From: Hydrogenovibrio sp. 3SP14C1
Lineage (GTDB): Bacteria; Pseudomonadota; Gammaproteobacteria; Thiomicrospirales; Thiomicrospiraceae
Direction of reading: 5' to 3'
DNA length: 64,000 nucleotides
Assembly (NCBI RefSeq): GCF_029625905.1
Contig: NZ_JARTLM010000001.1
Span: 230,499 to 294,498, forward strand
In this document: positions 55,603 to 64,000 of the stretch, piece by piece
Position numbering within the stretch: the first letter of the stretch is position 1
Layout of the letters: the number at the start of each line of letters is the position of its first letter
Position numbers and translations under genes: made by a program
The notes under the pieces: generated by a model
What the model saw: the letters and a program-made list of their open reading frames with translations, nothing else
What the model was told of the DNA's origin: nothing
The model's database searches: none

Positions 55603-55618
55603 TGGCACACGCTTTGCA
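55603..55618 (+). promoter_or_regulatory. Sigma-54 promoter of cynS
   Basis: TGGCACACGCTTTGCA matches the -24/-12 consensus (TGGCAC-N5-TTGCA); GG (55604-55605) and GC (55616-55617) are 10 nt apart, the invariant spacing. Transcription would start near 55629, 33 nt before the ATG. Two GCACC half-sites upstream (about 55514-55540) could bind an activator such as NtrC. Confidence 0.75.
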
Positions 55619-55661
55619 ATACCCTCAATGATTTTCATTAACCTCGTTGGAGATAAAGACT

Positions 55662-56105
55662 ATGATGTCAAAAGTAGAAATGACGGAAGCGATTATTTTG
55701 GCAAAGGCCGAAAAGTCTGTTGGATGGTGTGATATCGCCGCAGCTGCGGGATTAAGTGAAGTCTATACCACCTCTGCCTGCATGGGAATGAACCACTTGA
55801 AAGCCGAACCCGCAGCAAAAGTATGTGCTTTATTAGGGTTAGGCAGTGAAGTGGAAACGGCTTTACAAGACTTCCCGCATAAATCATGGGACAAATTGGT
55901 GCCAACCGATCCTTTGATTTATCGTTTGTACGAAATTGTCGGTGTGTATGGTCCGACCATGAAAGAATTGATTCACGAAAAATTCGGAGATGGCATCATG
56001 AGTGCCATTGATTTTTCTATGGACATCGATAAAGAAGAAAACCCAGCGGGTGATCGCGTCGTGGTCACGATGAATGGAAAATTCTTACCTTACAAGGCTT
56101 GGTAA
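55662..56105 (+). CDS. cynS: Cyanate hydratase (cyanase)
   Basis: Cyanase turns cyanate plus bicarbonate into ammonia and two CO2, giving nitrogen and carbon to the cell. From ATG 55662 it has 147 aa. The N-terminal helix-turn-helix-like domain is followed by the catalytic domain TDPLIYRLYEIVGVYGPTMKELIHEKFGDGIMSAIDF. The catalytic Arg88, Glu91 and Ser114 match the spacing in E. coli (96, 99, 122). GGAG lies before the ATG; a TTG at 55647 is rejected. The sigma-54 promoter suggests nitrogen control. No cynT carbonic anhydrase or cyn transporter follows. Confidence 0.95.
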   Translation: MMSKVEMTEAIILAKAEKSVGWCDIAAAAGLSEVYTTSACMGMNHLKAEPAAKVCALLGLGSEVETALQDFPHKSWDKLVPTDPLIYRLYEIVGVYGPTMKELIHEKFGDGIMSAIDFSMDIDKEENPAGDRVVVTMNGKFLPYKAW

Positions 56106-56253
56106 CCTTTAGATAACCGTTGCTGGGCAACTACACATTCAACGCCCAGCATCTTTGCCAGACCTATAATCTACTTCCCTCCCACATCCATAATTTTAAT
56201 TGCTAAAAGAATCACTTAAGCGCATAATTCGCTTCTTTATATGAGGTGTAATA

Positions 56254-56898
56254 ATGGCACTTAAATTAACCGATTCAATCATGGATCAGCTATTAGATGC
56301 ATTGGTTGAAAAAGGCTGGTTTGAATGGCCGCATGCCGTGACGGATGAACTTTGTCAACAATTGTTGACTGAAGCTGAACATCATGACGACCAAGGCAAT
56401 CTGCAACGTGCGGGTATCGGTCGCGGAGATGTGCATCAACTCAATACCGACATCCGTCGCGATCAAATCAAATGGTTAGACGGCGCTTCGGCCTCGCAGC
56501 AAACTTATTTCAAACAAATGGCTGAGCTGCAGTACCAGCTGAACAGAGCCTTGTTTCTTGGGTTGTTTGAATATGAAAGCCACTTTGCGGTCTATAAAGC
56601 CGGCGCTTTCTATAAAAAACACCTAGATAGCTTTCGTGGGCGCGCCAACCGAATGGTTACCACGGTGCTTTATCTAAATCCGGGCTGGCAGACGGGTTGG
56701 GGGGGTGAGTTGGTTATTTATAATGAAGACTCTTCTGAAAAACTGGCCACCGTGACACCGGAGCTAGGCAAACTGGTGGTATTTATGAGCGAACAGATTC
56801 CACATGAAGTGCTTCCAACCCTGCAAGCCCGTATCAGTATTGCTGGCTGGTTCCACTGTAATAACAGCATCGCCGGACAGATTGATCCAGCGAAATAG
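56254..56898 (+). CDS. 2-oxoglutarate/Fe(II)-dependent oxygenase (prolyl 4-hydroxylase-like)
   Basis: A 214-aa oxygenase of the P4Hc type. The Fe ligands are visible as H-x-D in KKHLDSFRGRANRMVTTVLYLN near residue 128 and the distal His in EQIPHEVLPT; the 2-oxoglutarate-binding Arg follows in ARISIAGWF. Its target is unknown; relatives hydroxylate proteins such as EF-Tu or small molecules. It follows cynS by 148 nt with its own AGGTG ribosome-binding site. It is convergent with the DUF4395 gene and shares a palindromic terminator with it. Confidence 0.88.
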   Translation: MALKLTDSIMDQLLDALVEKGWFEWPHAVTDELCQQLLTEAEHHDDQGNLQRAGIGRGDVHQLNTDIRRDQIKWLDGASASQQTYFKQMAELQYQLNRALFLGLFEYESHFAVYKAGAFYKKHLDSFRGRANRMVTTVLYLNPGWQTGWGGELVIYNEDSSEKLATVTPELGKLVVFMSEQIPHEVLPTLQARISIAGWFHCNNSIAGQIDPAK

Positions 56899-56929
56899 CT
56901 ATATTTTTAAAATGATAAGATTCAAATAA

Positions 56930-56955
56930 AAAAACCGCCAGGCCTGGCGGTTTTT
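56930..56955. terminator. 26-bp perfect palindrome terminator with CCAGGCCTGG core, copy 10
   Basis: Core CCAGGCCTGG (56938-56947) is extended by AAAAACCG/CGGTTTTT to a 26-bp perfect palindrome between two convergent genes. GC stem plus flanking A and T runs make it a bidirectional rho-independent terminator. Confidence 0.88.
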
Positions 56956-56984
56956 AACGAGAGCAAAAGTTTTTTAAGACTACT

Positions 56985-57728
56985 TTACTTTTCAGCGTCT
57001 TCTTTGGCTTTACGTTCTTCATTACGGTGGGCAATTTCATCCCAATCGATATTGTTACATTCCAAACATTCTTCTTTGAAAATGCCTAACTTCACCATCA
57101 ATGCATGGACTTGGCAACCGACACAAAAACCTAAAATCGCTTCCAACCACATAAAGCCCAAACAAATCCATACCAACACTAACGGAATCCAGTCCGGCAT
57201 ATAATTTTCAGTTGTCGGAAGTAATTTACTGCCAAATAAGGTGTTGACCCAGTTCGCAAACACATCTGGATTAAAGAAAATCAAACACACCGTAATAAAG
57301 GTGGCACCAATGGTCCAGGCAAACCGTTTAGGAACCAAGGGCTTCCAGTTTGGCTTATCTTTTTTAGCGAGCAAGGTGGCGATATAAATGGTCGGCGATA
57401 GACGAGAAGTCGTCACAAACATACCGGCAATCATTTCAAACAGCCCGTAAAACAATACCCAGGTCTGGATAGTATAATCATATGCTCGTTGGGTGGCTTG
57501 TACTTGGTAAATGGTGTGCCAATTCCAATCGGTTTCCATCGTATCGATCATGGTCGTGTTTTGTAGCACATTCCAGGTTGGTCCAAACACCACGTCAATT
57601 AAGGTAAACGTCATATAAATCGGAATAATCAATAACATGCCGGCACGGATTTTCACGGCATTATCATTGATAAAAGTTGTTTCTTCTTTGGGATCACGAA
57701 ACCAAAGATTCCTCAGTAAGTTCTGCAT
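56985..57728 (-). CDS. DUF4395-family membrane protein with Cys pairs
   Basis: A membrane protein of about 247 aa with four to five helices (RAGMLLIIPIYMTFTLIDVVFGP, TWVLFYGLFEMIAGMFVTTS, FAWTIGATFITVCLIFFNP, WIPLVLVWICLGFMWLEAILGF). GFCVGCQVHALMVKLG is the DUF4395-type motif, and ECLECNN near the C-terminus is a second Cys pair. The Cys pairs could bind metal or carry thiol redox chemistry. ATG at 57728 is chosen for its AAGGGGG site; ATG at 57755 has none. Function is unknown. Confidence 0.75.
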   Translation of the reverse strand: MQNLLRNLWFRDPKEETTFINDNAVKIRAGMLLIIPIYMTFTLIDVVFGPTWNVLQNTTMIDTMETDWNWHTIYQVQATQRAYDYTIQTWVLFYGLFEMIAGMFVTTSRLSPTIYIATLLAKKDKPNWKPLVPKRFAWTIGATFITVCLIFFNPDVFANWVNTLFGSKLLPTTENYMPDWIPLVLVWICLGFMWLEAILGFCVGCQVHALMVKLGIFKEECLECNNIDWDEIAHRNEERKAKEDAEK

Positions 57729-57887
57729 AGAACCCCCTTTTTTTCTTATCGTCATTGGGAAGTTAAGAATAAGATATTATTAAGTGCTTATATTTTTGTT
57801 ACATCAATATAACAATACAGACCGAGAAATGTTTAAAAAGTTGCTGTTTTTTCTATAGAAATTTTTAATTAAGAGATTAGTTTTGTC

Positions 57888-58808
57888 TTAATGACGATGA
57901 GAAATTAATAGGTTTTTGAACACATTTGGATCTTTGATTTGTGTCATTTCACCTTCTCTAGGCATGTGCTTGTCTTTCAAACGAGAGAGGAAAAAACGTA
58001 GGGCTCCCATTCTCAGGGCAGCTTGCCAAGCGTGATGCTCTTGCTCTGTTAAAGAACGAACTGATTCATAGGCCTTTAATACTGCATGAACTTTTTCTTC
58101 ACTGAGGCTTAAATCCGGTAAACGGCACCAATCATTCACCATTACCGCCAAGTCGTACAGCATGGTTGAGTTACAGGCATAATAAAGGTCAATAATGCCA
58201 GACAATTCATTCCCATTAAATAAGGCGTTATCACAGAATAAATCGGCATGGATGACACTGCTCGGAAGGTGCGACCAATCAATGTTGTTTTGATATTTGA
58301 TTTCGGATTCGATTAACGCGGTTTCATCTTCAGGTAAAAAGTTTTTAATTTCTTGAAAGGTATTTTTCATCCAATGTAAGTCGCGATCATTGGCACGAAA
58401 CTGGTCATAGTCTTGGCCTGCCAAATGAAATTTAGCCAGATTTTCGGCCATGACTTCACACTGCGTTTGCGTCGGGTGATCGACGCCAGAACCGGTTAAA
58501 CGCTCGACCAATGCGGCAGGTTTCCCTTTAAGTTCTTTCAAATAAGAACCGTTTAAGGTCGGTTTCGGGTGAGCGGTCGGGATTTGATGTTCGGCCATAA
58601 AAGCCATGATATCGAGAAAATACGGTAACTCATCAAAATCATGATGTTCAAAAATCGTCAGAACAAATCGACCAACTGTCGTATCGACAAAATAATTAGT
58701 ATTTTCAATGCCTGCGCTAATGCCTTCAAATGCGACCAGTGAGCCTTGATCGAAATCCGCTAAAAAGGCTTCTAACTCCGCTTGATTCACAACAGTATAA
58801 ACAGACAT
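57888..58808 (-). CDS. thrB: Homoserine kinase, aminoglycoside-phosphotransferase type
   Basis: The enzyme phosphorylates homoserine on the way to threonine. This is the APH-fold type used by pseudomonads, not the GHMP-kinase type of E. coli. ATG at 58808 gives MSVYTVVNQAELEAFLADFD, which aligns with pseudomonad ThrB, and 306 aa; an upstream frame to 58868 is not conserved. The phosphotransferase motif VIHADLFCDNALFNGNELSGIIDLYYAC carries the catalytic Asp and metal-binding residues. It is divergent from polA with an 84-nt gap. Confidence 0.93.
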   Translation of the reverse strand: MSVYTVVNQAELEAFLADFDQGSLVAFEGISAGIENTNYFVDTTVGRFVLTIFEHHDFDELPYFLDIMAFMAEHQIPTAHPKPTLNGSYLKELKGKPAALVERLTGSGVDHPTQTQCEVMAENLAKFHLAGQDYDQFRANDRDLHWMKNTFQEIKNFLPEDETALIESEIKYQNNIDWSHLPSSVIHADLFCDNALFNGNELSGIIDLYYACNSTMLYDLAVMVNDWCRLPDLSLSEEKVHAVLKAYESVRSLTEQEHHAWQAALRMGALRFFLSRLKDKHMPREGEMTQIKDPNVFKNLLISHRH

Positions 58809-58892
58809 CCCAAACCGTCCTAAGAAAAGGTTAAAATTACGACTTAATAAACGGCGATATTTTAGCATAATCCTTTAGAGGCAAAGCATTCA

Positions 58893-61715
58893 ATGACTCA
58901 AATCCTTCCTGAATTCAATCCAGACAGTCCTTTTATCTTAGTTGACGGTTCGTCTTATCTGTTCCGGGCGTTCCATGCCATGCCGCCCCTCACCAACTCG
59001 AAAGGACATGCCACTGGGGCAATTTTCGGTGTCATCAATATGATTGGAAAGTTGTTGGAACAATATCAGCCTGAACGCATTGCCGTAGTATTCGATGCCA
59101 AAGGGAAGAATTTTCGTCATGAAATGTATGAAGATTACAAGGCACATCGCCCGCCAATGCCGGACGAGCTCCGCATTCAAATTGAGCCGATACATGAAAT
59201 CATCAAAGCCTTAGGCATTCCTTTGTTGGTGATTGATGGCGTGGAAGCAGATGACGTCATGGGAACGCTGGCAAATCAGGCAACTCAAGCGAAAATGGAT
59301 GCATTACTGTCAACCGGTGATAAGGATATGGCCCAATTGGTAAATGAACACATCACTCTTGTTAACACCATGAATGATACGTTGATGACGCCCGACAGTG
59401 TGTTTGAAAAGTTCCACGTGAAACCGGAACAGATTATTGATTATCTCGCTTTGATGGGCGATAGCAGTGATAACATTCCCGGCATTCCCAAGTGTGGGCC
59501 TAAAACGGCGGCAAAATGGATTGCAGAATATGGCTCCATTGAGAATTTGATGAACCATGCGGATGAGATTAAAGGCAAAATTGGTGAAAACCTACGTGCC
59601 AATTTAGAGCAACTCAAACTGTCTCAGCAGCTAACCACCATCCGCTTGGATTGTGATTTACCGATTGCTTTAAATGATATCAAACGTCATGAAGCAGATA
59701 TGAATGCACTCGAAGCGCTGTTTTCTGAATATGACTTACGCAACTGGTTGACCCGCGTCTTAAAAGGCGATTTACCTTTCAGTAAAAGCAGTGGTCGCAA
59801 AGCACATTCCGAAACCGTGACCAATGGTCAATCCAAAAAAGCACCCAACCCAGCTTCAACCACTGACACGCCTGAAATCACATCCGAGCCTTATGAAACC
59901 ATTCTCGACTGGACGACTTTCGATGCGTGGCTCAAAAAACTTGAAGCAGCAAACGTTTTTGCCATTGATACCGAAACCACCTCTTTAAGCACGATGGAAG
60001 CAAAAATTGTTGGTGTCAGCTTTGCCTATGCTGAAAAAAATGACCAGGCCTGGCAGAATTTTGCAGCTTATGTGCCTCTGACTCACGACTATGAGGGTGC
60101 GCCTGAACAACTCCCAATTGACGATGTACTCGCAAAGTTGAAACCACTTCTGGAAGATCCGACCATCAAGAAAATCGGCCAAAACTTTAAATATGATTGG
60201 CATATCTTTAAAAACGCCGACATTGAAGTGCAAGGCATCACCTATGACACTATGTTGGAATCTTACTGTTTCAACAGTGTCGCAACCCGTCACAATATGG
60301 ATGACTTAGCGTTGACGTATCTCAACCACAGCACCATTCACTTTAAAGACATTGCTGGCACAGGCAAAAAACAAAAAACCTTTAATCAGATTGAACTGGA
60401 AACCGCCTCGCCTTATGCCTCAGAGGATGCGGATATTACATTACAATTGCATCAAACACTGCTGCCGAAATTGCAAGCTGAACCAACTTTAAATAAGGTC
60501 TTTGAAGAAATTGAAATGCCTTTATTGCCTGTGTTAGCAAAAATGGAACGCAATGGCGTTTTGATTGATCGTCAAATGCTGGCAGACCAGTCTTATGAAC
60601 TGGGACAAAAACTCACTGATTTGGAGCAAAAAGCGCATTTAATCGCCGGCACGCCATTTAATTTAAATTCTTCCAAACAACTACAAGAAGTGCTGTTTGA
60701 ACGTTTAGAACTTCCCATTGTGAAAAAGACCCCTAAAGGTCAACCTTCAACGGCAGAACCGGTGTTGGTGCAATTGGCTGAAGACGGTCATGAAATGCCA
60801 AACTTGATTCTGGAATATCGCAGTTTGGCAAAACTGAAGTCCACTTATACCGACTCTTTACCGAAACAAATCAATGAGCACACAGGGCGTGTGCATACCT
60901 CTTACCAACAGGCGATAGCCTCAACCGGGCGTCTATCTTCAACAGAACCCAATCTACAAAATATTCCAATTCGAAGCGCCGAGGGTCGACGTATCCGCCA
61001 AGCGTTTATCGCTCAACCCGGTTATCGTTTGATGGCGGCCGATTACTCGCAAATTGAATTGCGTATCATGGCACATCTATCGGGCGATGCCAGCTTATTA
61101 AAAGCCTTTTCCGAAGGCAAAGACATCCACCAGGCGACAGCGGCCGAAATTTTTAATATGCCGCTAGAAGAGGTTACCTCCGAACAACGCCGCAGTGCTA
61201 AAGCCGTCAATTTCGGATTGATTTATGGCATGTCAGCCTTTGGGTTGGCAAAACAACTTAATATCAGCCGAGGGTTAGCCCAAGAATATATCAACTTGTA
61301 TTTTGCTCGTTATCCGGGGGTGGCGGAGTATATGGAATCCACCAAAGAAAACGCCAAGCAAACCGGCTATGTTGAAACGTTAATGGGGCGTCGACTCTAT
61401 TTACCCGATATTAATGCCAAAAATGGTCAATTAAGACAATATGCAGAAAGAACCGCCATTAATGCGCCAATGCAAGGCACCGCAGCAGACATCATCAAAA
61501 CGGCCATGGTAAAAATGCAACAATGGCTTGATCAAACCTCATGTGATATTAAAATGTTAATGCAAGTGCACGATGAATTGGTTTTTGAAGTGGCTGAAGC
61601 CGATATGGATCAGGCTAGAAAAGAAATCAAATCCATTATGGAAGCGGCTTTAAAGCTAGATGTGCCCTTAATTGTTGAAATTGGTGATGGCCTAAATTGG
61701 GATGAAGCCCATTAA
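58893..61715 (+). CDS. polA: DNA polymerase I
   Basis: PolA removes RNA primers and fills gaps in replication and repair. The 940 aa contain all three parts. The 5'-3' exonuclease spans about residues 1-290 (FILVDGSSYLFRAFHAMPP; VLMGDSSDNIPG-like LMGDSSDNIPGIPKCGPKTA). The 3'-5' exonuclease has an intact DxE motif (FAIDTETTSLS near 359). The polymerase has motif A DYSQIELRIMAHLSGD near 717, motif B RRSAKAVNFGLIYGMS near 768 and motif C VHDELVFEV near 892. A CCAGGCCTGG copy lies at 60044. It is divergent from thrB. Confidence 0.98.
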   Translation: MTQILPEFNPDSPFILVDGSSYLFRAFHAMPPLTNSKGHATGAIFGVINMIGKLLEQYQPERIAVVFDAKGKNFRHEMYEDYKAHRPPMPDELRIQIEPIHEIIKALGIPLLVIDGVEADDVMGTLANQATQAKMDALLSTGDKDMAQLVNEHITLVNTMNDTLMTPDSVFEKFHVKPEQIIDYLALMGDSSDNIPGIPKCGPKTAAKWIAEYGSIENLMNHADEIKGKIGENLRANLEQLKLSQQLTTIRLDCDLPIALNDIKRHEADMNALEALFSEYDLRNWLTRVLKGDLPFSKSSGRKAHSETVTNGQSKKAPNPASTTDTPEITSEPYETILDWTTFDAWLKKLEAANVFAIDTETTSLSTMEAKIVGVSFAYAEKNDQAWQNFAAYVPLTHDYEGAPEQLPIDDVLAKLKPLLEDPTIKKIGQNFKYDWHIFKNADIEVQGITYDTMLESYCFNSVATRHNMDDLALTYLNHSTIHFKDIAGTGKKQKTFNQIELETASPYASEDADITLQLHQTLLPKLQAEPTLNKVFEEIEMPLLPVLAKMERNGVLIDRQMLADQSYELGQKLTDLEQKAHLIAGTPFNLNSSKQLQEVLFERLELPIVKKTPKGQPSTAEPVLVQLAEDGHEMPNLILEYRSLAKLKSTYTDSLPKQINEHTGRVHTSYQQAIASTGRLSSTEPNLQNIPIRSAEGRRIRQAFIAQPGYRLMAADYSQIELRIMAHLSGDASLLKAFSEGKDIHQATAAEIFNMPLEEVTSEQRRSAKAVNFGLIYGMSAFGLAKQLNISRGLAQEYINLYFARYPGVAEYMESTKENAKQTGYVETLMGRRLYLPDINAKNGQLRQYAERTAINAPMQGTAADIIKTAMVKMQQWLDQTSCDIKMLMQVHDELVFEVAEADMDQARKEIKSIMEAALKLDVPLIVEIGDGLNWDEAH
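60044..60053. repeat. CCAGGCCTGG palindrome, copy 11 (inside polA)
   Basis: Perfect copy inside polA, read CAG-GCC-TGG, Gln-Ala-Trp, as in the MMPL and LolA-like genes. Confidence 0.9.
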
Positions 61716-61794
61716 TAAATTTCATGTGTTTAATTGCGTATTTTGCTAAACTTTAACTAACAAAACTTTAAAACCACGATCAATGGAGTTCCTT

Positions 61795-63075
61795 ATGAAA
61801 AAAAAACAACTTGTCAGTGCAATTATTGCTCTTAGTGTTTCAGGTTTAACCTATGCCGCACCAAGCTCTTACTCTCCGATTGGAACCAATATCGGCTACG
61901 GTGACAGTTCTAACCCAAATTCTTTATATAATTCTCTTGCAAATCCAGCCAACAATGCTATGAATGCTGCAGACACCGAAGGATATCGTGTCGGATTAGG
62001 GGCAACCCTTCAAACACAGCTCAAAATCGAAGGCCTTGAAGGATCTAAAGACTTTTTGGACAATCGCATCAAACCTATTTTAGATAAAAGAACTTACACT
62101 CTAACTAATGCCACCAACCTTCAAAATGAAACCAATAGCTTTTTAACAACCTACAACCAAGGTAGCTTCAGTACAATTTCTGGCGTAACCATCCCATTGA
62201 TTATCAAACACGAAGCGATGGGAGGGGGTATTTCTTTTGACTATACCCAACAGGTTGCAGGGAAAGGAAGATTGATCAAAAAAAACAATGTAACCGCCTA
62301 TAACAATGGTGGTAATCTTGCAATTAATAGTGGTGATGCCGCATTTGGTGTTGACTATAAACAACTGAACGAATTCGCATTAGGTTATGGTTTTGATATC
62401 ACAAAATCCGATGCCGGGGCTTTGTCTTTAGGAATCACCGCTCGCTATTTAAACCTACTGTCTAATACCAAAATTGTCGATTTTAGCCAAATAGCAAATG
62501 ACAACTTAGGCAACAACACAAAAGATACCACCAGCTACATCAATGACATTGATTCAGGAAAATCTGACAGTAACTACACGGCAGATATCGGTATTAACTG
62601 GACAAGTAAAACTTTCATGGTTGGCCTGACAGGTATGAACTTAACCTCTCCAAAGTTTGATGTTAACAATAAATCCAATGCTACTGCGACAACTGACTTC
62701 GCAAATCAAATTAATTCTAAATTTGAATTAAAATCTCAATATCGCGTTATGGCACAATGGTTTACACTTGACCGAAACTGGACGTTGGCAGGATCTTATG
62801 ACTTAAATAAAGCAAACGATCTAAACAATGAAGATGTTCAATGGTGGACAGTAGGCGCAAGCTATGCAACCAACTCTGCTTGGTATATTCCAGATGTCCG
62901 CTTCGGTTTAAGAGGAAATTTAGTCGGTTCTAAATACACCTATGCTAATGCCGGATTGACTTTAGGGTTCTTAACATTGGATGTATCTACAACTACTTTG
63001 GACTTCAAAGGCGTGTCTGACAAACAAAAAAATGCAGGTGTAATGGCTGCTGCAGGTGTCGAGTTTGATTTTTAA
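61795..63075 (+). CDS. TraF-like (PF13729-type) outer-membrane barrel protein
   Basis: A 426-aa exported protein from ATG 61795, 5 nt after GGAG-type sequence; ATG at 61783 would overlap that site. The signal peptide is MKKKQLVSAIIALSVSGLTYA. The mature start NSLYNSLANPANNAMN and the long beta-rich body ending in GVMAAAGVEFDF (terminal aromatic Phe) fit an outer-membrane barrel. I associate it with the 'conjugal transfer protein TraF' group PF13729, which is not tied to conjugation; the assignment is from memory. No transfer genes are nearby. It is terminated by the hairpin after it. Confidence 0.65.
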   Translation: MKKKQLVSAIIALSVSGLTYAAPSSYSPIGTNIGYGDSSNPNSLYNSLANPANNAMNAADTEGYRVGLGATLQTQLKIEGLEGSKDFLDNRIKPILDKRTYTLTNATNLQNETNSFLTTYNQGSFSTISGVTIPLIIKHEAMGGGISFDYTQQVAGKGRLIKKNNVTAYNNGGNLAINSGDAAFGVDYKQLNEFALGYGFDITKSDAGALSLGITARYLNLLSNTKIVDFSQIANDNLGNNTKDTTSYINDIDSGKSDSNYTADIGINWTSKTFMVGLTGMNLTSPKFDVNNKSNATATTDFANQINSKFELKSQYRVMAQWFTLDRNWTLAGSYDLNKANDLNNEDVQWWTVGASYATNSAWYIPDVRFGLRGNLVGSKYTYANAGLTLGFLTLDVSTTTLDFKGVSDKQKNAGVMAAAGVEFDF

Positions 63076-63106
63076 TCAACCCTGACAAATATACTTTAAA
63101 ACAAAC

Positions 63107-63138
63107 GACCCCCTTTTCATCATGATTAGGGGGTTTTT
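63107..63138 (+). terminator. Rho-independent terminator between the two outer-membrane protein genes
   Basis: ACCCCCT (63108-63114) pairs with AGGGGGT (63128-63134) and is followed by five T. It ends the TraF-like gene transcript. Confidence 0.85.
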
Positions 63139-63165
63139 GTCTCTCAATAAACAAAGGAAAAGATC

Positions 63166-63894
63166 ATGCTAAAAAAACTCTGTTTTATTGGATTTATTTT
63201 TCCTGCGCTAACTTTTGCAGGGACAAATAACATTGATTATTTACACTTTGAAAGTCAATCTCAATTTAAAGAATTTGCCAAAGACCTTACCGGTGCGTTA
63301 TCGGTAAAAACTTTGGAGCCAGCTGAACCGTTAGGACTTGCAGGGTTCGATATCGGGCTTTCTTATAATTTATCTCAATTAAAATATAATCATATGGATC
63401 GTGTTTCAGATAATGGTAAATCCTCTTTAGACACTTTTACCATTCATGCGGTTAAAGGGTTACCTTTTGGGGTCGATTTTGGGATCAATTACAGCAAATC
63501 GCCTGGTAGCAATATAGAAACTTGGGGTGGAAAGGTCAGCTATGCCTTAATTGAAGGCGGCGCGATGTACCCAGCGATTGGGATCAGTGGTAATTACGCT
63601 CAAACCAGCGGCATCGATGCTTTAAAGTTTAATAGTTATGGGGCAGAAGTTGGTATTTCAAAAGGGTTTGCAAACTTTACGCCTTATGCCGCTGTAGGCA
63701 TGGTCAATGGTGAAACCAAACCGGAAGAAATCAACATCGGTTTAGCTGGTCCGAATCTAAAAAATGAATCGGTTTCCATGGCGAAGTTTGCCGTTGGGGT
63801 GAACATTAATTTACTGTTAATGGATGTTCTCGTAGGTTATAACCAAATTGGGGAAGTGGGTACTTATTCCTTAAAAGCCGGTTACCGTTTTTAG
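63166..63894 (+). CDS. Outer-membrane beta-barrel protein of unknown function
   Basis: A 242-aa exported protein. The signal peptide MLKKLCFIGFIFPALTFAG is followed by a barrel-like sequence with alternating residues (FDIGLSYNLSQLKYNHM, GVDFGINYSKSPGSNIETWGGKVSYAL, GISGNYAQTSGIDALKFNSYGAEVGISKG). It ends in YSLKAGYRF, the C-terminal aromatic signal for BAM-dependent assembly. No family name is recognised. It lies after a terminator and has its own AAAGGA ribosome-binding site, and is followed by a hairpin. Confidence 0.72.
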   Translation: MLKKLCFIGFIFPALTFAGTNNIDYLHFESQSQFKEFAKDLTGALSVKTLEPAEPLGLAGFDIGLSYNLSQLKYNHMDRVSDNGKSSLDTFTIHAVKGLPFGVDFGINYSKSPGSNIETWGGKVSYALIEGGAMYPAIGISGNYAQTSGIDALKFNSYGAEVGISKGFANFTPYAAVGMVNGETKPEEINIGLAGPNLKNESVSMAKFAVGVNINLLLMDVLVGYNQIGEVGTYSLKAGYRF

Positions 63895-63954
63895 TCTAAC
63901 TCATTAATCTTTAACCTCATAGATTCAACAAGCAAGTGCAACACCTAGGAATAG

Positions 63955-63983
63955 AAAAAGGTTAGCTAATGAGCTACCTTTTC
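63955..63983 (+). terminator. Probable terminator after the last outer-membrane gene
   Basis: AAAAAGGTTAGCT and AGCTACCTTTT form an 11-bp stem with one bulged T and a 4-nt AATG loop, ending in T residues. Confidence 0.6.
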
Positions 63984-64000
63984 AGTTCCCCAACCTAAAG

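Noticed and set aside
59410-59425. Third parS-like sequence with CACGTG core inside polA
   Set aside because: Three mismatches to the 16-bp consensus, within a conserved coding segment, so chance is a good explanation.

Overview
The window is a chromosomal segment around the replication origin of a gammaproteobacterium. It carries dnaA-dnaN-recF-gyrB in order, with rpmH-rnpA-yidC reading away on the other strand. Phosphoribulokinase right after gyrB shows a Calvin-Benson-Bassham autotroph. The gene content, low-to-moderate GC and protein character suggest a sulfur-oxidising chemolithoautotroph of the Thiomicrospira / Hydrogenovibrio / Thiomicrorhabdus type. The genus is an inference and no species is claimed.

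Layout. 1-2094 (minus): yidC (cut by the window edge), rnpA, rpmH and a one-domain O6-alkylguanine alkyltransferase-like protein. 2198-7203 (plus): a TauE/SafE permease, a 343-nt AT-rich gap with three DnaA boxes (probable oriC and dnaA promoter), then dnaA, dnaN and recF. 7304-15156 (plus): a PhoP/PhoQ-like two-component pair followed by a CzcCBA/Cus-like heavy-metal RND efflux operon ending in a small DUF3240-like protein. 15242-21723 (plus): EamA permease, SYLF-domain protein, ChaN-like lipoprotein, gyrB and prk.

23842-38039 is the most distinctive region: an aryl-polyene-like biosynthetic cluster built as two convergent operons. The plus arm has a membrane protein, ketosynthase, chain-length factor, dehydratase, ketoreductase, two lipoproteins, a YdcF-like protein, a GT2 glycosyltransferase and a flavin halogenase-like enzyme. 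The minus arm has an ACP, an AMP-ligase, a second dehydratase, an LpxL-like acyltransferase, a LolA-like carrier and an MMPL exporter. Together they could make an aryl polyene, attach it to a lipid and export it to the outer membrane. A MipA/OmpV protein just upstream has its signal peptide out of frame across a T tract.

38127-64000 is mixed housekeeping and accessory content: hslR, hemF, an M48 protease, tsaC, a polysaccharide deacetylase, a diguanylate cyclase, LysE and VIT-family transporters, a beta-CASP RNA hydrolase, a DUF3095 protein with an apparent CTG start, a large PAS chemoreceptor, an EAL phosphodiesterase, SLC13 and CPA-type transporters, cyanase behind a clear sigma-54 promoter, a 2OG-Fe(II) oxygenase, a DUF4395 protein, thrB, polA and two outer-membrane proteins.

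Across the window the 10-bp palindrome CCAGGCCTGG occurs perfectly 11 times (plus near copies). Seven copies are intergenic, some at the centre of 24-26 bp perfect palindromes that look like bidirectional terminators, and four lie inside genes. Two parS-like sites (15/16 and 14/16 to the consensus) lie at 36856 and 17884. No tRNA, rRNA, CRISPR array, insertion sequence or prophage was seen.
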